This document shows positions 8,463-17,903 of a DNA stretch of 39,243 bases, piece by piece. The DNA is from a virus: positions 1 to 39,243 of IMG/VR virus record IMGVR_UViG_3300028394_000156. The stretch is one strand, 5' to 3'. A program made the translations under genes and the position numbers. The first letter of the stretch is position 1. Each line of letters begins with the position of its first letter. The notes under the pieces are model-generated. The model was given only the letters and a program-made list of their open reading frames with translations, did not search any database and was not told where the DNA came from.

Positions 8463-10738
8463 TGGCAAGAAGATTTGAGGCAAGAGTTTATTCTGAGAAA
8501 GGTAGAGAGTTTAAATTGTATATCAATGATGCAAATTATTCTGGTGTAATTAACCCAATAAGATTGGTTAATTTAAATTTAAATTGGGATAGCAATAGAA
8601 AAAAAGGTAGTGAAAGATTTGCACCAGTAATTGGTAGCACTTGCGACTTTTCATTTTTTGTAAATAGTTCTATTTTACAAACTTTTGTTGAACAGTTAGT
8701 TGATAGTGAAGAGGGTAGATTTACTGTTGAGTATTATGCTTACGCTGCAAATGGCAGTACTATTAACATGAAATGGTTTGGTTATATATTAATTGATTTA
8801 ATAGAGTTTGAAGATGTTGCTAATGCTATAGGATATAATTTTGATATAATTGCAGTTGATGGACTTGGTTGGTTAAAAAATATAGAATACAAAGCACCTA
8901 ATGGTCCATTTGTAGGAGCAGATACTTTAGCAAATCACATAATGAATTGCCTTAATAAATTAAGTTTTGTAAACTCTTTTTATTCTAACAATGTAGCTAT
9001 TTTAAGTTTTATAGGTAATTGGCATAATTCATTTTATACCTACTCGGAAAACAATAATATTTTAAGTAGAATAAAAATTAATCACAAAGCATTTTATTGG
9101 AAAGATACAAAAGACAATTATATATACACGACTTGCTATGATGTATTGGTAGCAATCTGTGAGGCATTTGCTTCAAGATTAATATTTTCCGGTACAAATT
9201 ATTGGTTAATTCAAATCAATGAGTACATGAATCCAAATGCAATGAGATATTTTAATTTCTTTGCAAATGGAATTGAGGATCCCACTGTTTTTGAAAATAG
9301 AGATTTAGCTATAGTAAACAATCAAACTAATTTAGCAGAAAGTGATTTAGTTAGAATTGGCGGTGGTAGATTTGGATATTATGCACCATTAAGAGAAATG
9401 ATTGTAGAATACAAAACATCTGCAAGAAGAAACTTAATACCTGGTAGTTTATTTACATACAATACTTTTAATTTTTTAAATCCAAGTCAAGGCGATTCTG
9501 GTGAGATTTTATTAGAAGAACTTGATTCTGATAACTTAGAAGCAAGATTGTCCTATACAAGTAATCTATCTTTATTTTCATCATATAATTTAGCGGGATT
9601 TACTTTTCAACCTCACATATTTTTATTTGCTGCAATAATTAATCAAAAAGGATTTATAATTCCTGTACAAGAATTTGAAGATTCAAGCGGCTGGTCTTTA
9701 GGAAGTGGTTTTTCAGTTGATGAAAAAAAGTTAAAATTCAATGTTACAAATACTGCTCAAGCTGCAAAATCATTAATTGCTGCAACTATTGGATATAAAT
9801 ATAGTGTAAAATTAAAAATTACCATCCAGCAAGGAAACATGAAAGTTTATATGGGTGGTGCAGTTTTTGAAATAACAGAATCTGGTGATTTTGAATTTGA
9901 TTTAATAGCAGTAAATACAACCGGTTTTAAATTACAAAGTTCTGTAGTAGGTTTTAGTATTGGTAGTATAAGTAACCTATCTATGGTTGGTCCTGTTTCT
10001 TGGTTAAAAAGAGAAGCTACTTTTGAGGGATTAAATACTATATTTTCTGCTGCGTCGTGGGAAAATACACCAAGTGAATTTCAATTTACATCTGATGTAA
10101 TTAGTCAAGATTTAACATACATATTTAATAAAGTAGTAGCATTTGATACATTAGCTATTCCTGCGACATCTCAATATTCATTTCAGATTACACTTAAAAG
10201 TATTAGGAATGCAGCAGGAACAAATATTACATCACAACTTTTAGCTTACAATTATTCATTTGCAGATAACTACTTAGAATTTTTACCTAATGGTAATATT
10301 CAAAATCAAAATGATATATACGAATATGCAAGTGACAACAATGTTTTCTCATCATTAAGAGCAAGGATTGAAACTAAGATTGGTGATGGTCCGGTAACAT
10401 CTTCTCCAGGTGCAATATTTGTAAAGAATAATGATGGTAATTTTGTCTTAGCAAGTCCTATTGGTTGGACTATTGCTGATATTGGTACTGGTAAAAATAT
10501 ATCACAAATATTAGTTAACGAGGTTATTAAAGGTCAATTAAAACCGGTAAGAAGAATGATCAATGTGGGATTCCAAAATAAAAATCTTAACAACCCATTT
10601 CTCCCACACTTTGTTATAGATTTTACATCTGTTATTGCTCAAGACAATGATAATTTTTGGGTATTTGAAAGAGGTACTTATGAATGTATGACAGATATAA
10701 TAACTGGTGATTGGTTTGTAATTAAAAACGATGAATAA
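8462..10738 (+). CDS. Tail-tip / baseplate hub protein (tentative)
   Basis: A 758-aa protein directly after the tape measure gene, the usual slot for distal-tail and tail-associated proteins. The N-terminus (ARVYSEKGREFKLYINDANY, then GSERFAPVIGSTCDFSFFV and WFGYILIDLIEFED) resembles large hub-like proteins seen in Bacteroidota phages. A central part (about residues 400-520) looks like a carbohydrate-binding beta sandwich (WSLGSGFSVDEKKLKFNVTN), which could help in receptor or surface binding. I see no lysin motif. TAATG overlaps occur at both ends. Family assignment is an inference from position and general pattern. Confidence 0.65.
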   Translation: MARRFEARVYSEKGREFKLYINDANYSGVINPIRLVNLNLNWDSNRKKGSERFAPVIGSTCDFSFFVNSSILQTFVEQLVDSEEGRFTVEYYAYAANGSTINMKWFGYILIDLIEFEDVANAIGYNFDIIAVDGLGWLKNIEYKAPNGPFVGADTLANHIMNCLNKLSFVNSFYSNNVAILSFIGNWHNSFYTYSENNNILSRIKINHKAFYWKDTKDNYIYTTCYDVLVAICEAFASRLIFSGTNYWLIQINEYMNPNAMRYFNFFANGIEDPTVFENRDLAIVNNQTNLAESDLVRIGGGRFGYYAPLREMIVEYKTSARRNLIPGSLFTYNTFNFLNPSQGDSGEILLEELDSDNLEARLSYTSNLSLFSSYNLAGFTFQPHIFLFAAIINQKGFIIPVQEFEDSSGWSLGSGFSVDEKKLKFNVTNTAQAAKSLIAATIGYKYSVKLKITIQQGNMKVYMGGAVFEITESGDFEFDLIAVNTTGFKLQSSVVGFSIGSISNLSMVGPVSWLKREATFEGLNTIFSAASWENTPSEFQFTSDVISQDLTYIFNKVVAFDTLAIPATSQYSFQITLKSIRNAAGTNITSQLLAYNYSFADNYLEFLPNGNIQNQNDIYEYASDNNVFSSLRARIETKIGDGPVTSSPGAIFVKNNDGNFVLASPIGWTIADIGTGKNISQILVNEVIKGQLKPVRRMINVGFQNKNLNNPFLPHFVIDFTSVIAQDNDNFWVFERGTYECMTDIITGDWFVIKNDE

Positions 10739-11109
10739 TGCCATACACAGAAAGAAGTGTTGTAATTAAAGGTTTAGGTTGGGAAGATGGCACTCCTTTC
10801 TCAAGTGGTAGCGGTGGTACATCCTCAACTAATATTACAGAAACTATAAGCAATGTAACTATAACTGGTTCTACTTTCGCAGTTTACGCTCAAGAGTTTT
10901 TGGCAACCTCATCAAATGTATTGAGTATTACTAAAAATAATAATCAACTACCTATAACAAATCAAGATGCTCAATTGCAAGTGTATCAGAATGGACAATT
11001 GCTAATTAAATCACAATATGTCGTAACTTTGCCAAATACTATTACTATTGATAGCAATACACATTATAATGGTAGTAATTACATTGTTACATTTATAATA
11101 TTAGTATAA
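10738..11109 (+). CDS. Small fibre-associated protein with a VYxNGQ module
   Basis: A 123-aa Ser/Thr/Asn-rich protein. Its C-terminal half has a beta module: LSITKNNNQLP, then LQVYQNGQLLIKSQYVV and a closing Y-hydrophobic strand. The same module occurs twice in the next gene (VYRNGQILLPTQY and VFRNGQLLLNDQY). It may be a short tail-tip or fibre attachment protein that shares an oligomerisation or binding module with the long fibre. It is coupled to both neighbours by one-base stop/start overlaps. Confidence 0.65.
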   Translation: MPYTERSVVIKGLGWEDGTPFSSGSGGTSSTNITETISNVTITGSTFAVYAQEFLATSSNVLSITKNNNQLPITNQDAQLQVYQNGQLLIKSQYVVTLPNTITIDSNTHYNGSNYIVTFIILV

Positions 11110-14100
11110 TGGAAGAGATAAAAGCACCAAAAAAGGAACGCAAGTTTTTAAAAGCCGTTGGCAACATTGCCAAGGTTTTGGCTAATGAATTAGTAATGGG
11201 AATAGCAAGAAAGTTTATAGGCAAAGCCATTGACAAAGTAGGCAACAAAAAACAAGGACTTGTAATTGCTTTTCTTTTGGTGGCAGGAATATCTTATGCC
11301 TCTATGGATTCCATTCCTTACCCTATTACAGGCAATAAGCAGAGATTAGGATGGCAGAGTACTGGCAACGGCTTGGTGTGGAGAGGTAGAGTGACAGACA
11401 CAATAACAAAGCCTACAAGCTATGCAGATAAAAATGTAAAAGCCTATCTTATCCTTGACTCTGTTAACGGTTCTTTGTATGTATTTAAACAAGGTGTTTG
11501 GGCAGCCATTAGTGGTGGAGGTACTACAATAGATACAACATCATTAAGCAACAGGATAAATTTAAAATTAAATATTTCTGATACTGCTGCAATGTTATTG
11601 CCATATTTTAAAGATTCTGACACATCATTGTTAAATCTTGTTTCAAGGCTTGGATCAAAATTAAATATTTTAGACACAGCTACAATGTTAGCTAACTACG
11701 CATCAAAAGCCTACGCAGACACAAGCGGCAGATTTTACGCAAGACAAGATTTTACCAATGTTTCTTCAAGTACATTGACTTGGACACAAAGTGACACATT
11801 AGTAGTCGGTGGTACGGGAGTGGTGCAAGTTTACCGCAATGGTCAAATTTTGCTTCCTACCCAATACACGATACCAAGCAATGCTTCCGTTAACATTGGT
11901 GCAACGGCATTTAAAGTAGGTGAAAATTATACGGTGATATTTCCCCGTGGTGGCGGTGGTGGTGGAAGTGGCAGCGGATCACTTACGTCAATTTCTGGTG
12001 GTACGGGAATAACGGTTAGTCCAAATCCAATAACAACCACGGGCACTGTATCGGCTGACCTATCTGTTTTAATGGAATTAACTGACACTACTTTATTAAA
12101 TCTTACATCAAGATTTGCTGCTAAATTAAATCCATCTGATACTATTTCGTTATCAAATAGAATAAATACAAAGGGTAGTGGTACAGTTACAAGCATTGCA
12201 ACAGGCTATGGATTAAGTGGTGGAACAATAACTACAACTGGTACATTACTTTTAGATAGTTCAGCAGTATTTACAAGAATAAGAGATAGTATAGTTGACG
12301 TTGCTATTGGCAATGATACGATAAAAATACTAAAACAAGAATATGCACCAGCCTCAACAAATGTTTTGACTTGGACAATTACTCCTAAATTCCCTATTCA
12401 ATTAAAAGCATATATTTTGGTGTTTAGAAACGGTCAGTTATTATTAAATGACCAATATAATCTAAGTGACACCAATAAAATAACCATTGTTTCTACCTCG
12501 TTTAAGATAGGTGCTAATTATACTGTAGCAACAGTCAGCGGAATTGGTTCTATTAGTACGGGTGTTTTTCCAAATCCTGTTTACCCAGAAGCTGGGATTG
12601 CAGTTAGCACAGGAACTACATGGACTACATCAATTACAAATAATTCAAGTAATTGGAATACTGCATTTAGCGATAGGTTAAAATGGGATGGCGGTAGCAC
12701 AGGCCTTACTGCATCTACGGGACGTTCAAGTTTAGGTGGCACAACTATTGGACAAAGTATGTTTACTTTATCCAACCCATCCTCAATTACTTTTCCACGT
12801 TTTAACGCTAATAATTCTGTTTCATCTTTAACGGCATCTGAATTTAGAACGGCTATTGGTGCAGGAACAGGAACTGTTACGAGTGTAACAGTAGCATCTG
12901 GCACACCATTGTCAATTAATAACAATACAACTGTTCCCGAAATATCTATGGCTGCTGCAACATCAAGTGTAAATGGTTATTTATCTTTGACAGATTGGAC
13001 TACATTTAACGGAAAACAAAATGCTTTAGGTAATGCAAGTGCAAGTGTTAGTGGTATTTTAACATCAACGGATTGGAGTACATTTAACAACAAACAAAAC
13101 ACATTGACTAACCCAATTACAGGAACAGGAACGACAAATACTTTGCCATTATTTACAGCCACATCTACATTAGGTAATTCTGTCATTCAAGAAAGCAGCG
13201 GAAATATTGGCATAGGTGTAGCCCCAATAGCAAATCTTACTTTTGACGTAGCTAAAAATATTTTATTAAAATCTGGCAGTACGGGAATTGCATCTGTTTT
13301 GTTTTCAGAAACAGGAACTCCATCTTCTACCGACGTTGAATTTGGTGGCATTCTAAGATATAATGGTAGTCTTGATAGAATGGAATTAGTAACAAGAGAT
13401 AATTTAGGTGGTTCAAATGTTACGAATACAGGCTTAACAATGGATAGGATTACAGGAAATATTGGTTTATTAAAACCCACAACTATATCCTCAACCTTAA
13501 CCGTCACAGGCGCAATAACCGAAGGCGGCAACAATGTTCTTACAAATCTTGACACAACTTCTTTATCAAGTCGCATTGATGGTAAAGTATCTTTATCAGC
13601 GACTGAAACCATAGGTGGGACTAAAACATTTAATAATTTGGTTAATATAACTAATCAAATGACAATAAGTGGTTCTTTTTCAGACGCAAGTAAATTACTT
13701 GGTAAAAATACAAGTAATAATGGGGTAGGTGAAATAACACTTGGAACAGGATTAAGTCTTGCAAGTAATATTTTGACTGCTACACAAATAGATACCGCAA
13801 GTTTAAGTAATCGAATTAATAACAAAGTTGGATTAACAGGAAATGAAACTATTTCTGGAGATAAAACTTTTACAAATAAAATTATTGTAAATGATTCATC
13901 AAGATTTGAAAGTAATGTTCTATTTAAAAAAAATTTTGGTTTACCTATTGTTAAAATAAGTAATGCAAACTATACCGCAACAACTGCTAATCATACCATT
14001 ATTTACACTACTTTAACCTCTAATAAAACACTAACAATACCTAATGCTTCTGATGCAGTAGGTATAAAATATACTATTTCAATTTTTGACACGCCAGAAG

Positions 14101-14255
14101 CTAATGAAGCTTTAACAATTGTAACACCTTCAAATAATTCTTTTGTTATAACAGATGGAGAAGGTGCATCTGTTAGTATTGTAGGTGGTTATTGTACTAT
14201 TTTGCAAAGCGATGGTATTAAATGGTATGTACTTTCGTATTCACCTATGTATTAA
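11109..14255 (+). CDS. Large tail fibre / receptor-binding protein with N-terminal membrane segment
   Basis: This 1048-aa protein begins with about 48 basic residues, then a hydrophobic segment (LVIAFLLVAGISYASM, about residues 51-66), then a domain GLVWRGRVTDTITKPTSYADKN shared with the start of the next protein. Next come two VYxNGQxLL modules, a Gly/Ser linker near residue 283, and many repeats typical of phage fibres: SDTAAML, TDWTTFNGKQNAL, STDWSTFNNKQNTL, ETIGGTKTFNNL and ETISGDKTFTNK. The C-terminal 100 residues look like a separate beta head. It probably trimerises and binds the host surface. The membrane or signal segment in a virion protein is unusual. Confidence 0.75.
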   Translation: MEEIKAPKKERKFLKAVGNIAKVLANELVMGIARKFIGKAIDKVGNKKQGLVIAFLLVAGISYASMDSIPYPITGNKQRLGWQSTGNGLVWRGRVTDTITKPTSYADKNVKAYLILDSVNGSLYVFKQGVWAAISGGGTTIDTTSLSNRINLKLNISDTAAMLLPYFKDSDTSLLNLVSRLGSKLNILDTATMLANYASKAYADTSGRFYARQDFTNVSSSTLTWTQSDTLVVGGTGVVQVYRNGQILLPTQYTIPSNASVNIGATAFKVGENYTVIFPRGGGGGGSGSGSLTSISGGTGITVSPNPITTTGTVSADLSVLMELTDTTLLNLTSRFAAKLNPSDTISLSNRINTKGSGTVTSIATGYGLSGGTITTTGTLLLDSSAVFTRIRDSIVDVAIGNDTIKILKQEYAPASTNVLTWTITPKFPIQLKAYILVFRNGQLLLNDQYNLSDTNKITIVSTSFKIGANYTVATVSGIGSISTGVFPNPVYPEAGIAVSTGTTWTTSITNNSSNWNTAFSDRLKWDGGSTGLTASTGRSSLGGTTIGQSMFTLSNPSSITFPRFNANNSVSSLTASEFRTAIGAGTGTVTSVTVASGTPLSINNNTTVPEISMAAATSSVNGYLSLTDWTTFNGKQNALGNASASVSGILTSTDWSTFNNKQNTLTNPITGTGTTNTLPLFTATSTLGNSVIQESSGNIGIGVAPIANLTFDVAKNILLKSGSTGIASVLFSETGTPSSTDVEFGGILRYNGSLDRMELVTRDNLGGSNVTNTGLTMDRITGNIGLLKPTTISSTLTVTGAITEGGNNVLTNLDTTSLSSRIDGKVSLSATETIGGTKTFNNLVNITNQMTISGSFSDASKLLGKNTSNNGVGEITLGTGLSLASNILTATQIDTASLSNRINNKVGLTGNETISGDKTFTNKIIVNDSSRFESNVLFKKNFGLPIVKISNANYTATTANHTIIYTTLTSNKTLTIPNASDAVGIKYTISIFDTPEANEALTIVTPSNNSFVITDGEGASVSIVGGYCTILQSDGIKWYVLSYSPMY

Positions 14256-14273
14256 TTCTAAAAAAACAAAAAC

Positions 14274-15659
14274 ATGAAACAACTCCTTTCCCTCTTCCTC
14301 TTCCTTTTGCCTTGCCTTGCATGGGCACAGTACCCAAGCAATGGCAATCAAAAGATAACGCTTGGAGAACAGACAAGTGCCGACGGGCTTATATATCGGG
14401 GCGTCGCTGCAACTGATACGGTAAGAAAGCCAAGTGTTGATACAATGGCTTACATGGTTCTTGATACTACTACAAATATAATATGGCATTATAAAAAGGC
14501 TACAAGTAACGCATGGTTGCGTTTAAACCTTTTGCCGAGCGATACGGCTACGATGCTTACAAATTATTACCGTAGTGGCAGAGCATTGGGCACACCTTCA
14601 AGCGGTGTTTTAACCAATGCAACGGGGTTGCCATTGACAACGGGAGTAACTGGAACTTTGCCTGTGGCAAATGGGGGAACAAATGCGTCAACCTTTACGG
14701 CTGGTTCAGTTGTTTTTGCTGGAGCAAGTGGGACCTATACGCAAGATAATAGTAGTTTATTTTATGATAATACAAATGACAGATTAGGTATTGGAACTAC
14801 AAGTCCAAATTATAAATTACACGTAAAAACAGGTGAAAGTGGGAGAACATTACATGATTCAAGAATGAAAATGACAATTGAAAGTGAATTAGAATCCTAT
14901 TATTCAATAAATGTTCCAAGCACTGGATATGGTGGATTTAGAGTACATACAACTGAAAATGGAGCAGCAACTGCAGTATTTGAATATTGGGCACCAAATA
15001 AAAAATTTTATTTTTTAACAGGTGGATTTTATGAATTTAATGATAAAAATAATAACAAATTATTAACTATTGATAGTACTGGATTTATAGGCATAAATCA
15101 AGTTACTCCTACCCAAAGACTACACGTTGTCGGCAATGGCTTGTTTACGGGGAATGTTGGAATAGGTTCAGCAACACCAACATCATCGGGCACGGGAATT
15201 ACATTCCCATCCACTCAGTCAGCCTCAACAAGTGCAAACACATTGGATGATTACGAAGAAGGGACATGGACACCAGCCTATGAAGGTTTAGCTGGTTCTG
15301 CTGGCAGCCTTGCTTATGCATCTGGTTATCCAAGAGGAAGATATACAAAAATTGGAAGATTAGTTGTAGCAACTGGTGAAATAGAATTGACAAATAAAGG
15401 TAGTTGGACATCTGGAGTTCGTATAACAGGATTGCCATTTAATTTAACTGCAACAGAAGTAGCGCAAGGTTTTTGTATAGCTGGTTTTGTTGATTTTGCG
15501 GCTGGTGAATTATATTTAAATACAAGAAATACAGGGGGTGCAAATGCATTTTTTTATTTTGATAAAACAAAAGACAATGCTGAAAGAGAAATATTATTTA
15601 CAACTGCGGTAAATAACAACTCAACATTTTATTTTTCGTTAACATATCAAACAAACTAA
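14274..15659 (+). CDS. Tail fibre protein with Sec signal peptide
   Basis: A 461-aa protein with a textbook signal peptide (residues 1-18, hydrophobic Leu/Phe core ending AWA, then Gln). A domain homologous to that of the preceding fibre follows ([17 protein letters not shown]), then [11 protein letters not shown], a PVANGGT-type repeat, [14 protein letters not shown] and [17 protein letters not shown] fibre repeats, and a C-terminal [12 protein letters not shown] module known from many receptor-binding proteins. It is probably a second fibre or spike. How an exported protein would enter the virion is unclear. An A-rich leader (AAAAACAAAAAC) precedes the ATG. Confidence 0.75.
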   Translation: MKQLLSLFLFLLPCLAWAQYPSNGNQKITLGEQTSADGLIYRGVAATDTVRKPSVDTMAYMVLDTTTNIIWHYKKATSNAWLRLNLLPSDTATMLTNYYRSGRALGTPSSGVLTNATGLPLTTGVTGTLPVANGGTNASTFTAGSVVFAGASGTYTQDNSSLFYDNTNDRLGIGTTSPNYKLHVKTGESGRTLHDSRMKMTIESELESYYSINVPSTGYGGFRVHTTENGAATAVFEYWAPNKKFYFLTGGFYEFNDKNNNKLLTIDSTGFIGINQVTPTQRLHVVGNGLFTGNVGIGSATPTSSGTGITFPSTQSASTSANTLDDYEEGTWTPAYEGLAGSAGSLAYASGYPRGRYTKIGRLVVATGEIELTNKGSWTSGVRITGLPFNLTATEVAQGFCIAGFVDFAAGELYLNTRNTGGANAFFYFDKTKDNAEREILFTTAVNNNSTFYFSLTYQTN

Positions 15660-15663
15660 GCAA

Positions 15664-16233
15664 ATGAAAAAAATAATAATTTTTCTTTTTTTTCCTTTTT
15701 ACATTTATGGACAAAATGTAAATAATTATAGTGAAAAAATTATTGTTTCTGAATTTAACATTAGAGAAAACAATAGTATTCAAATAAGAAAAACTACTCA
15801 AGTGTTAAAAGACACTAATGTTATTAGTGAAACTTACTGGCGATGTGTTTTAAAACCTAACGACCCAAATGCTTTTAAAGTATTAGGTGATTATGAAGAA
15901 TATTTAAATCTTGCTATTGAGGCATGGAAAAATATACCTGACACATTAGGTGTTTTTAACACAAATGAAATTACAGATTCAAGTTTTTACGTTGGCAATT
16001 ATCGTTTAAATATTAACAACGTAATTACAAATGGAAAAGTAAAAATTAATTCAAATGAAAAGTATGTTTTTAACCCTAATTTAAATCAGCCTCGAACTTT
16101 AAACATACCATTAAATGTTAAAACTAATTTAATTAAAATAAACATTGACGGTATAAATTATTTGTTAATCAAAAACGATAATGGCAAATATATTAGTGCA
16201 GATAAAAGTGTTAGGCTAATAAAAATTGAATAA
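15664..16233 (+). CDS. Unknown secreted protein (189 aa) in the fibre-lysis interval
   Basis: It begins MKKIIIFLFFPFYIYG and then Gln, a short Sec signal peptide of Bacteroidota type. The mature part is Asn/Lys/Thr-rich, contains WRCVLKPNDPNAF and an acidic-helical region (YEEYLNLAIEAWKNIPDTLG), then beta-rich sequence. It lies between fibre and holin genes and its stop shares one base with the holin ATG. A role in adsorption, in surface exclusion or as a fibre partner are all possible; no family is recognised. Confidence 0.65.
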   Translation: MKKIIIFLFFPFYIYGQNVNNYSEKIIVSEFNIRENNSIQIRKTTQVLKDTNVISETYWRCVLKPNDPNAFKVLGDYEEYLNLAIEAWKNIPDTLGVFNTNEITDSSFYVGNYRLNINNVITNGKVKINSNEKYVFNPNLNQPRTLNIPLNVKTNLIKINIDGINYLLIKNDNGKYISADKSVRLIKIE

Positions 16234-16637
16234 TGAAAGCAATAATACTAAAACTATTACATCAAAGCTATGAGTTCTTTGCCGTTGCATTAACTACGGG
16301 CTTTATTGCTTCGTTTTTCATCCCTATTCAAGGCTTCCTACTGTTTACGGTTGCCGTTGTTTTTGCGGATACTATAACGGGCATCAAGGCTGCAAGGAAG
16401 GAAGGGCAAAAGATAAGCAGCAAAGGATTGTATAGAACAACGGAAAAGATTGTAGTTTATTTTGTTGCAATCCTCATATTCGAAGGTGCTAAAAATACCT
16501 TTAATATTCCTTTCCCTATTACCTACATGGTAGCAATGATGATATCTTGTACAGAATTATACTCGGTAGCAGAAAATGTTAAGCGGATAACTGGATTGGA
16601 ACTTGGGACTTTGATTACAAAATTTTTTAAACGTTAA
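16233..16637 (+). CDS. Holin (phage holin family 4-like)
   Basis: A 134-aa membrane protein with hydrophobic segments at about residues 13-30, 32-47, 72-86 and 92-108, and the family-like motif VVFADTITGIKAARKEG followed by SSKGLYRTTEKI between segments two and three. Such holins permeabilise the inner membrane late in infection and release or activate the endolysin. It is followed by a small gene and then the amidase, forming a lysis cassette. The C-terminus is basic (KFFKR). Confidence 0.8.
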   Translation: MKAIILKLLHQSYEFFAVALTTGFIASFFIPIQGFLLFTVAVVFADTITGIKAARKEGQKISSKGLYRTTEKIVVYFVAILIFEGAKNTFNIPFPITYMVAMMISCTELYSVAENVKRITGLELGTLITKFFKR

Positions 16638-16648
16638 AAACAAATAAT

Positions 16649-16942
16649 ATGCAGACTAATTTAAAAGAAGCTTTAAAAAGCGCAGACACAATAAAGTCAC
16701 CTTTGGGCGATGTGGCTTGTTACTCAATGAACTTTGCGGAACTTGCAAGTGAAATCAATGTTCATCTTGAAGGGAACAAGGTAAAATTTACATGGCGCGA
16801 GTACATCCAACTTGCTCAAATTATTTGGGACAAGGTAAAAGAGACAAGTCGAGAATGTGCTGGAAAAGAAATTGAGGTAAAATTACCCGCAAAGCTATCA
16901 TTGATAAGCGCAGCTTTTGCACTCATCGGTTTTAAATTATAG
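16649..16942 (+). CDS. Unknown small protein of the lysis cassette (97 aa)
   Basis: A 97-aa mostly helical soluble protein (DVACYSMNFAELASEI, REYIQLAQIIWDKVKE) with a mildly hydrophobic C-terminus (LSLISAAFALIGFKL). It sits between holin and amidase after an A-rich leader (AAAAACAAATAAT). A lysis-regulator role is possible from position only. No family is recognised. Confidence 0.6.
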   Translation: MQTNLKEALKSADTIKSPLGDVACYSMNFAELASEINVHLEGNKVKFTWREYIQLAQIIWDKVKETSRECAGKEIEVKLPAKLSLISAAFALIGFKL

Positions 16943-16972
16943 GCGCATAAGAATCGCTACCTTAGGCAGCCG

Positions 16973-17000
16973 AGGGCGTTGTATTGATTTACAGCGCCCT
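16973..17000 (+). other. GC-rich stem-loop before the amidase gene
   Basis: AGGGCGTTGT (16973-16982) pairs with ACAGCGCCCT (16991-17000), ten base pairs including one G-U, with an 8-nt loop. The sequence after it is A-rich, so it is not a clear terminator. It lies in the only sizeable gap of the lysis cassette and may modulate endolysin mRNA level or translation. Confidence 0.55.
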
Positions 17001-17014
17001 TAAAAATATAAAAC

Positions 17015-17665
17015 ATGGAAAAAAACAGATTTACTATTTTTTTAGATGCCGGTCATGGTGGATTAGGTAAGAAATTTGACATACCACATAAATATACAAC
17101 TTACCCAAGTAAATGCTTCCAACATACATCTCATCAACTATTCCATGGTTACGGATGGTTTTTTGAAGGTGTATTTAATAGAGATATTGTAAACCTATTA
17201 GAAGTAATGCTAAAGGCAGAAGGGTTTAATACATTAAAGGTTTATAATGAAATAGATGATACACCTTTAAAACTGCGATCAAGCAAAGCTAATGCGTTTA
17301 AGGATTACGATGCTGCAGTACTTGTTTCGGTTCATGGTAACGCAGGACCTAAAGGTGCAAATGGATGGGAAGTATTTACAAGTCCAGGTCAAACACAAGC
17401 AGATACTTTGGCCACATTAATGTATGATGAGGTAAAAAATACTAACTTGTTTAGAATGCGACCAGACATTATTGATGGTGATGTTGACAAAGAAGCTAAA
17501 TTCCACATGGTTTGTAATGTAAAAATTCCTGCCGTATTAACCGAAAATGGTTTCTTTACGGACAGGAACGATGCAATGAAGATGTTTAATAAGGAAAGTC
17601 AACACAAAATTGCCAATGCTCACTTTAATGCAATTAAAAAGTATTTTAGTATCCTATCCTTTTAA
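17015..17665 (+). CDS. N-acetylmuramoyl-L-alanine amidase (endolysin, Amidase_3)
   Basis: It cleaves the amide bond between MurNAc and the stem peptide. Motifs fit the zinc amidase fold: FLDAGHGG with ligand H14, EGVFNRDIVN with ligand E51, LVSVHGNAG with ligand H107, and the catalytic glutamate E177 in LTENGFF. The length (216 aa) is close to a bare catalytic domain, without a wall-binding domain, and with no signal peptide, so it needs the holin. It is the last plus-strand gene of the late module; its last 20 bases overlap the end of a convergent minus-strand gene. Confidence 0.9.
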   Translation: MEKNRFTIFLDAGHGGLGKKFDIPHKYTTYPSKCFQHTSHQLFHGYGWFFEGVFNRDIVNLLEVMLKAEGFNTLKVYNEIDDTPLKLRSSKANAFKDYDAAVLVSVHGNAGPKGANGWEVFTSPGQTQADTLATLMYDEVKNTNLFRMRPDIIDGDVDKEAKFHMVCNVKIPAVLTENGFFTDRNDAMKMFNKESQHKIANAHFNAIKKYFSILSF

Positions 17666-17903
17666 TCATATCGATTGCTTTACCTTCCATGCTTGGTTCA
17701 AGTTTTTTGCTAATTATTGCTTTTGCCAATATAGATGCAATTCTTTTAGATTCCATATTTTTATATGGTTCACCTAAATTTGAACCCATCGGCTTACTGT
17801 AAAATGTTACAAGAGCATTAAAAGATGGAATTTGTAGATTAAAATTAACAGGCTTATCTGTCATGATAGCCAACTTTAAATAATCTGTTTTTTTAGTCTT
17901 CAT
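17646..17903 (-). CDS. Unknown 85-aa protein, last gene of the minus-strand module
   Basis: A basic protein with a beta-like N-terminal part (KPVNFNLQIPSFNALVTFYS) and two C-terminal helices (ESKRIASILAKAIISKK). Its ATG overlaps the RuvC-like gene stop (ATGA), so it is translationally coupled, and its 3' end overlaps the amidase by 20 bases. The coupling suggests a partner of the nuclease. No family is recognised. Confidence 0.65.
   Translation of the reverse strand: MKTKKTDYLKLAIMTDKPVNFNLQIPSFNALVTFYSKPMGSNLGEPYKNMESKRIASILAKAIISKKLEPSMEGKAIDMIKRIGY

Noticed and set aside
11927-13612. Several long antisense frames (69-141 codons) opposite the large fibre gene
   Set aside because: They mirror the repeated Thr/Ser/Asn codons of the fibre and give Val/Pro/Leu-rich products; the sense strand is clearly coding.
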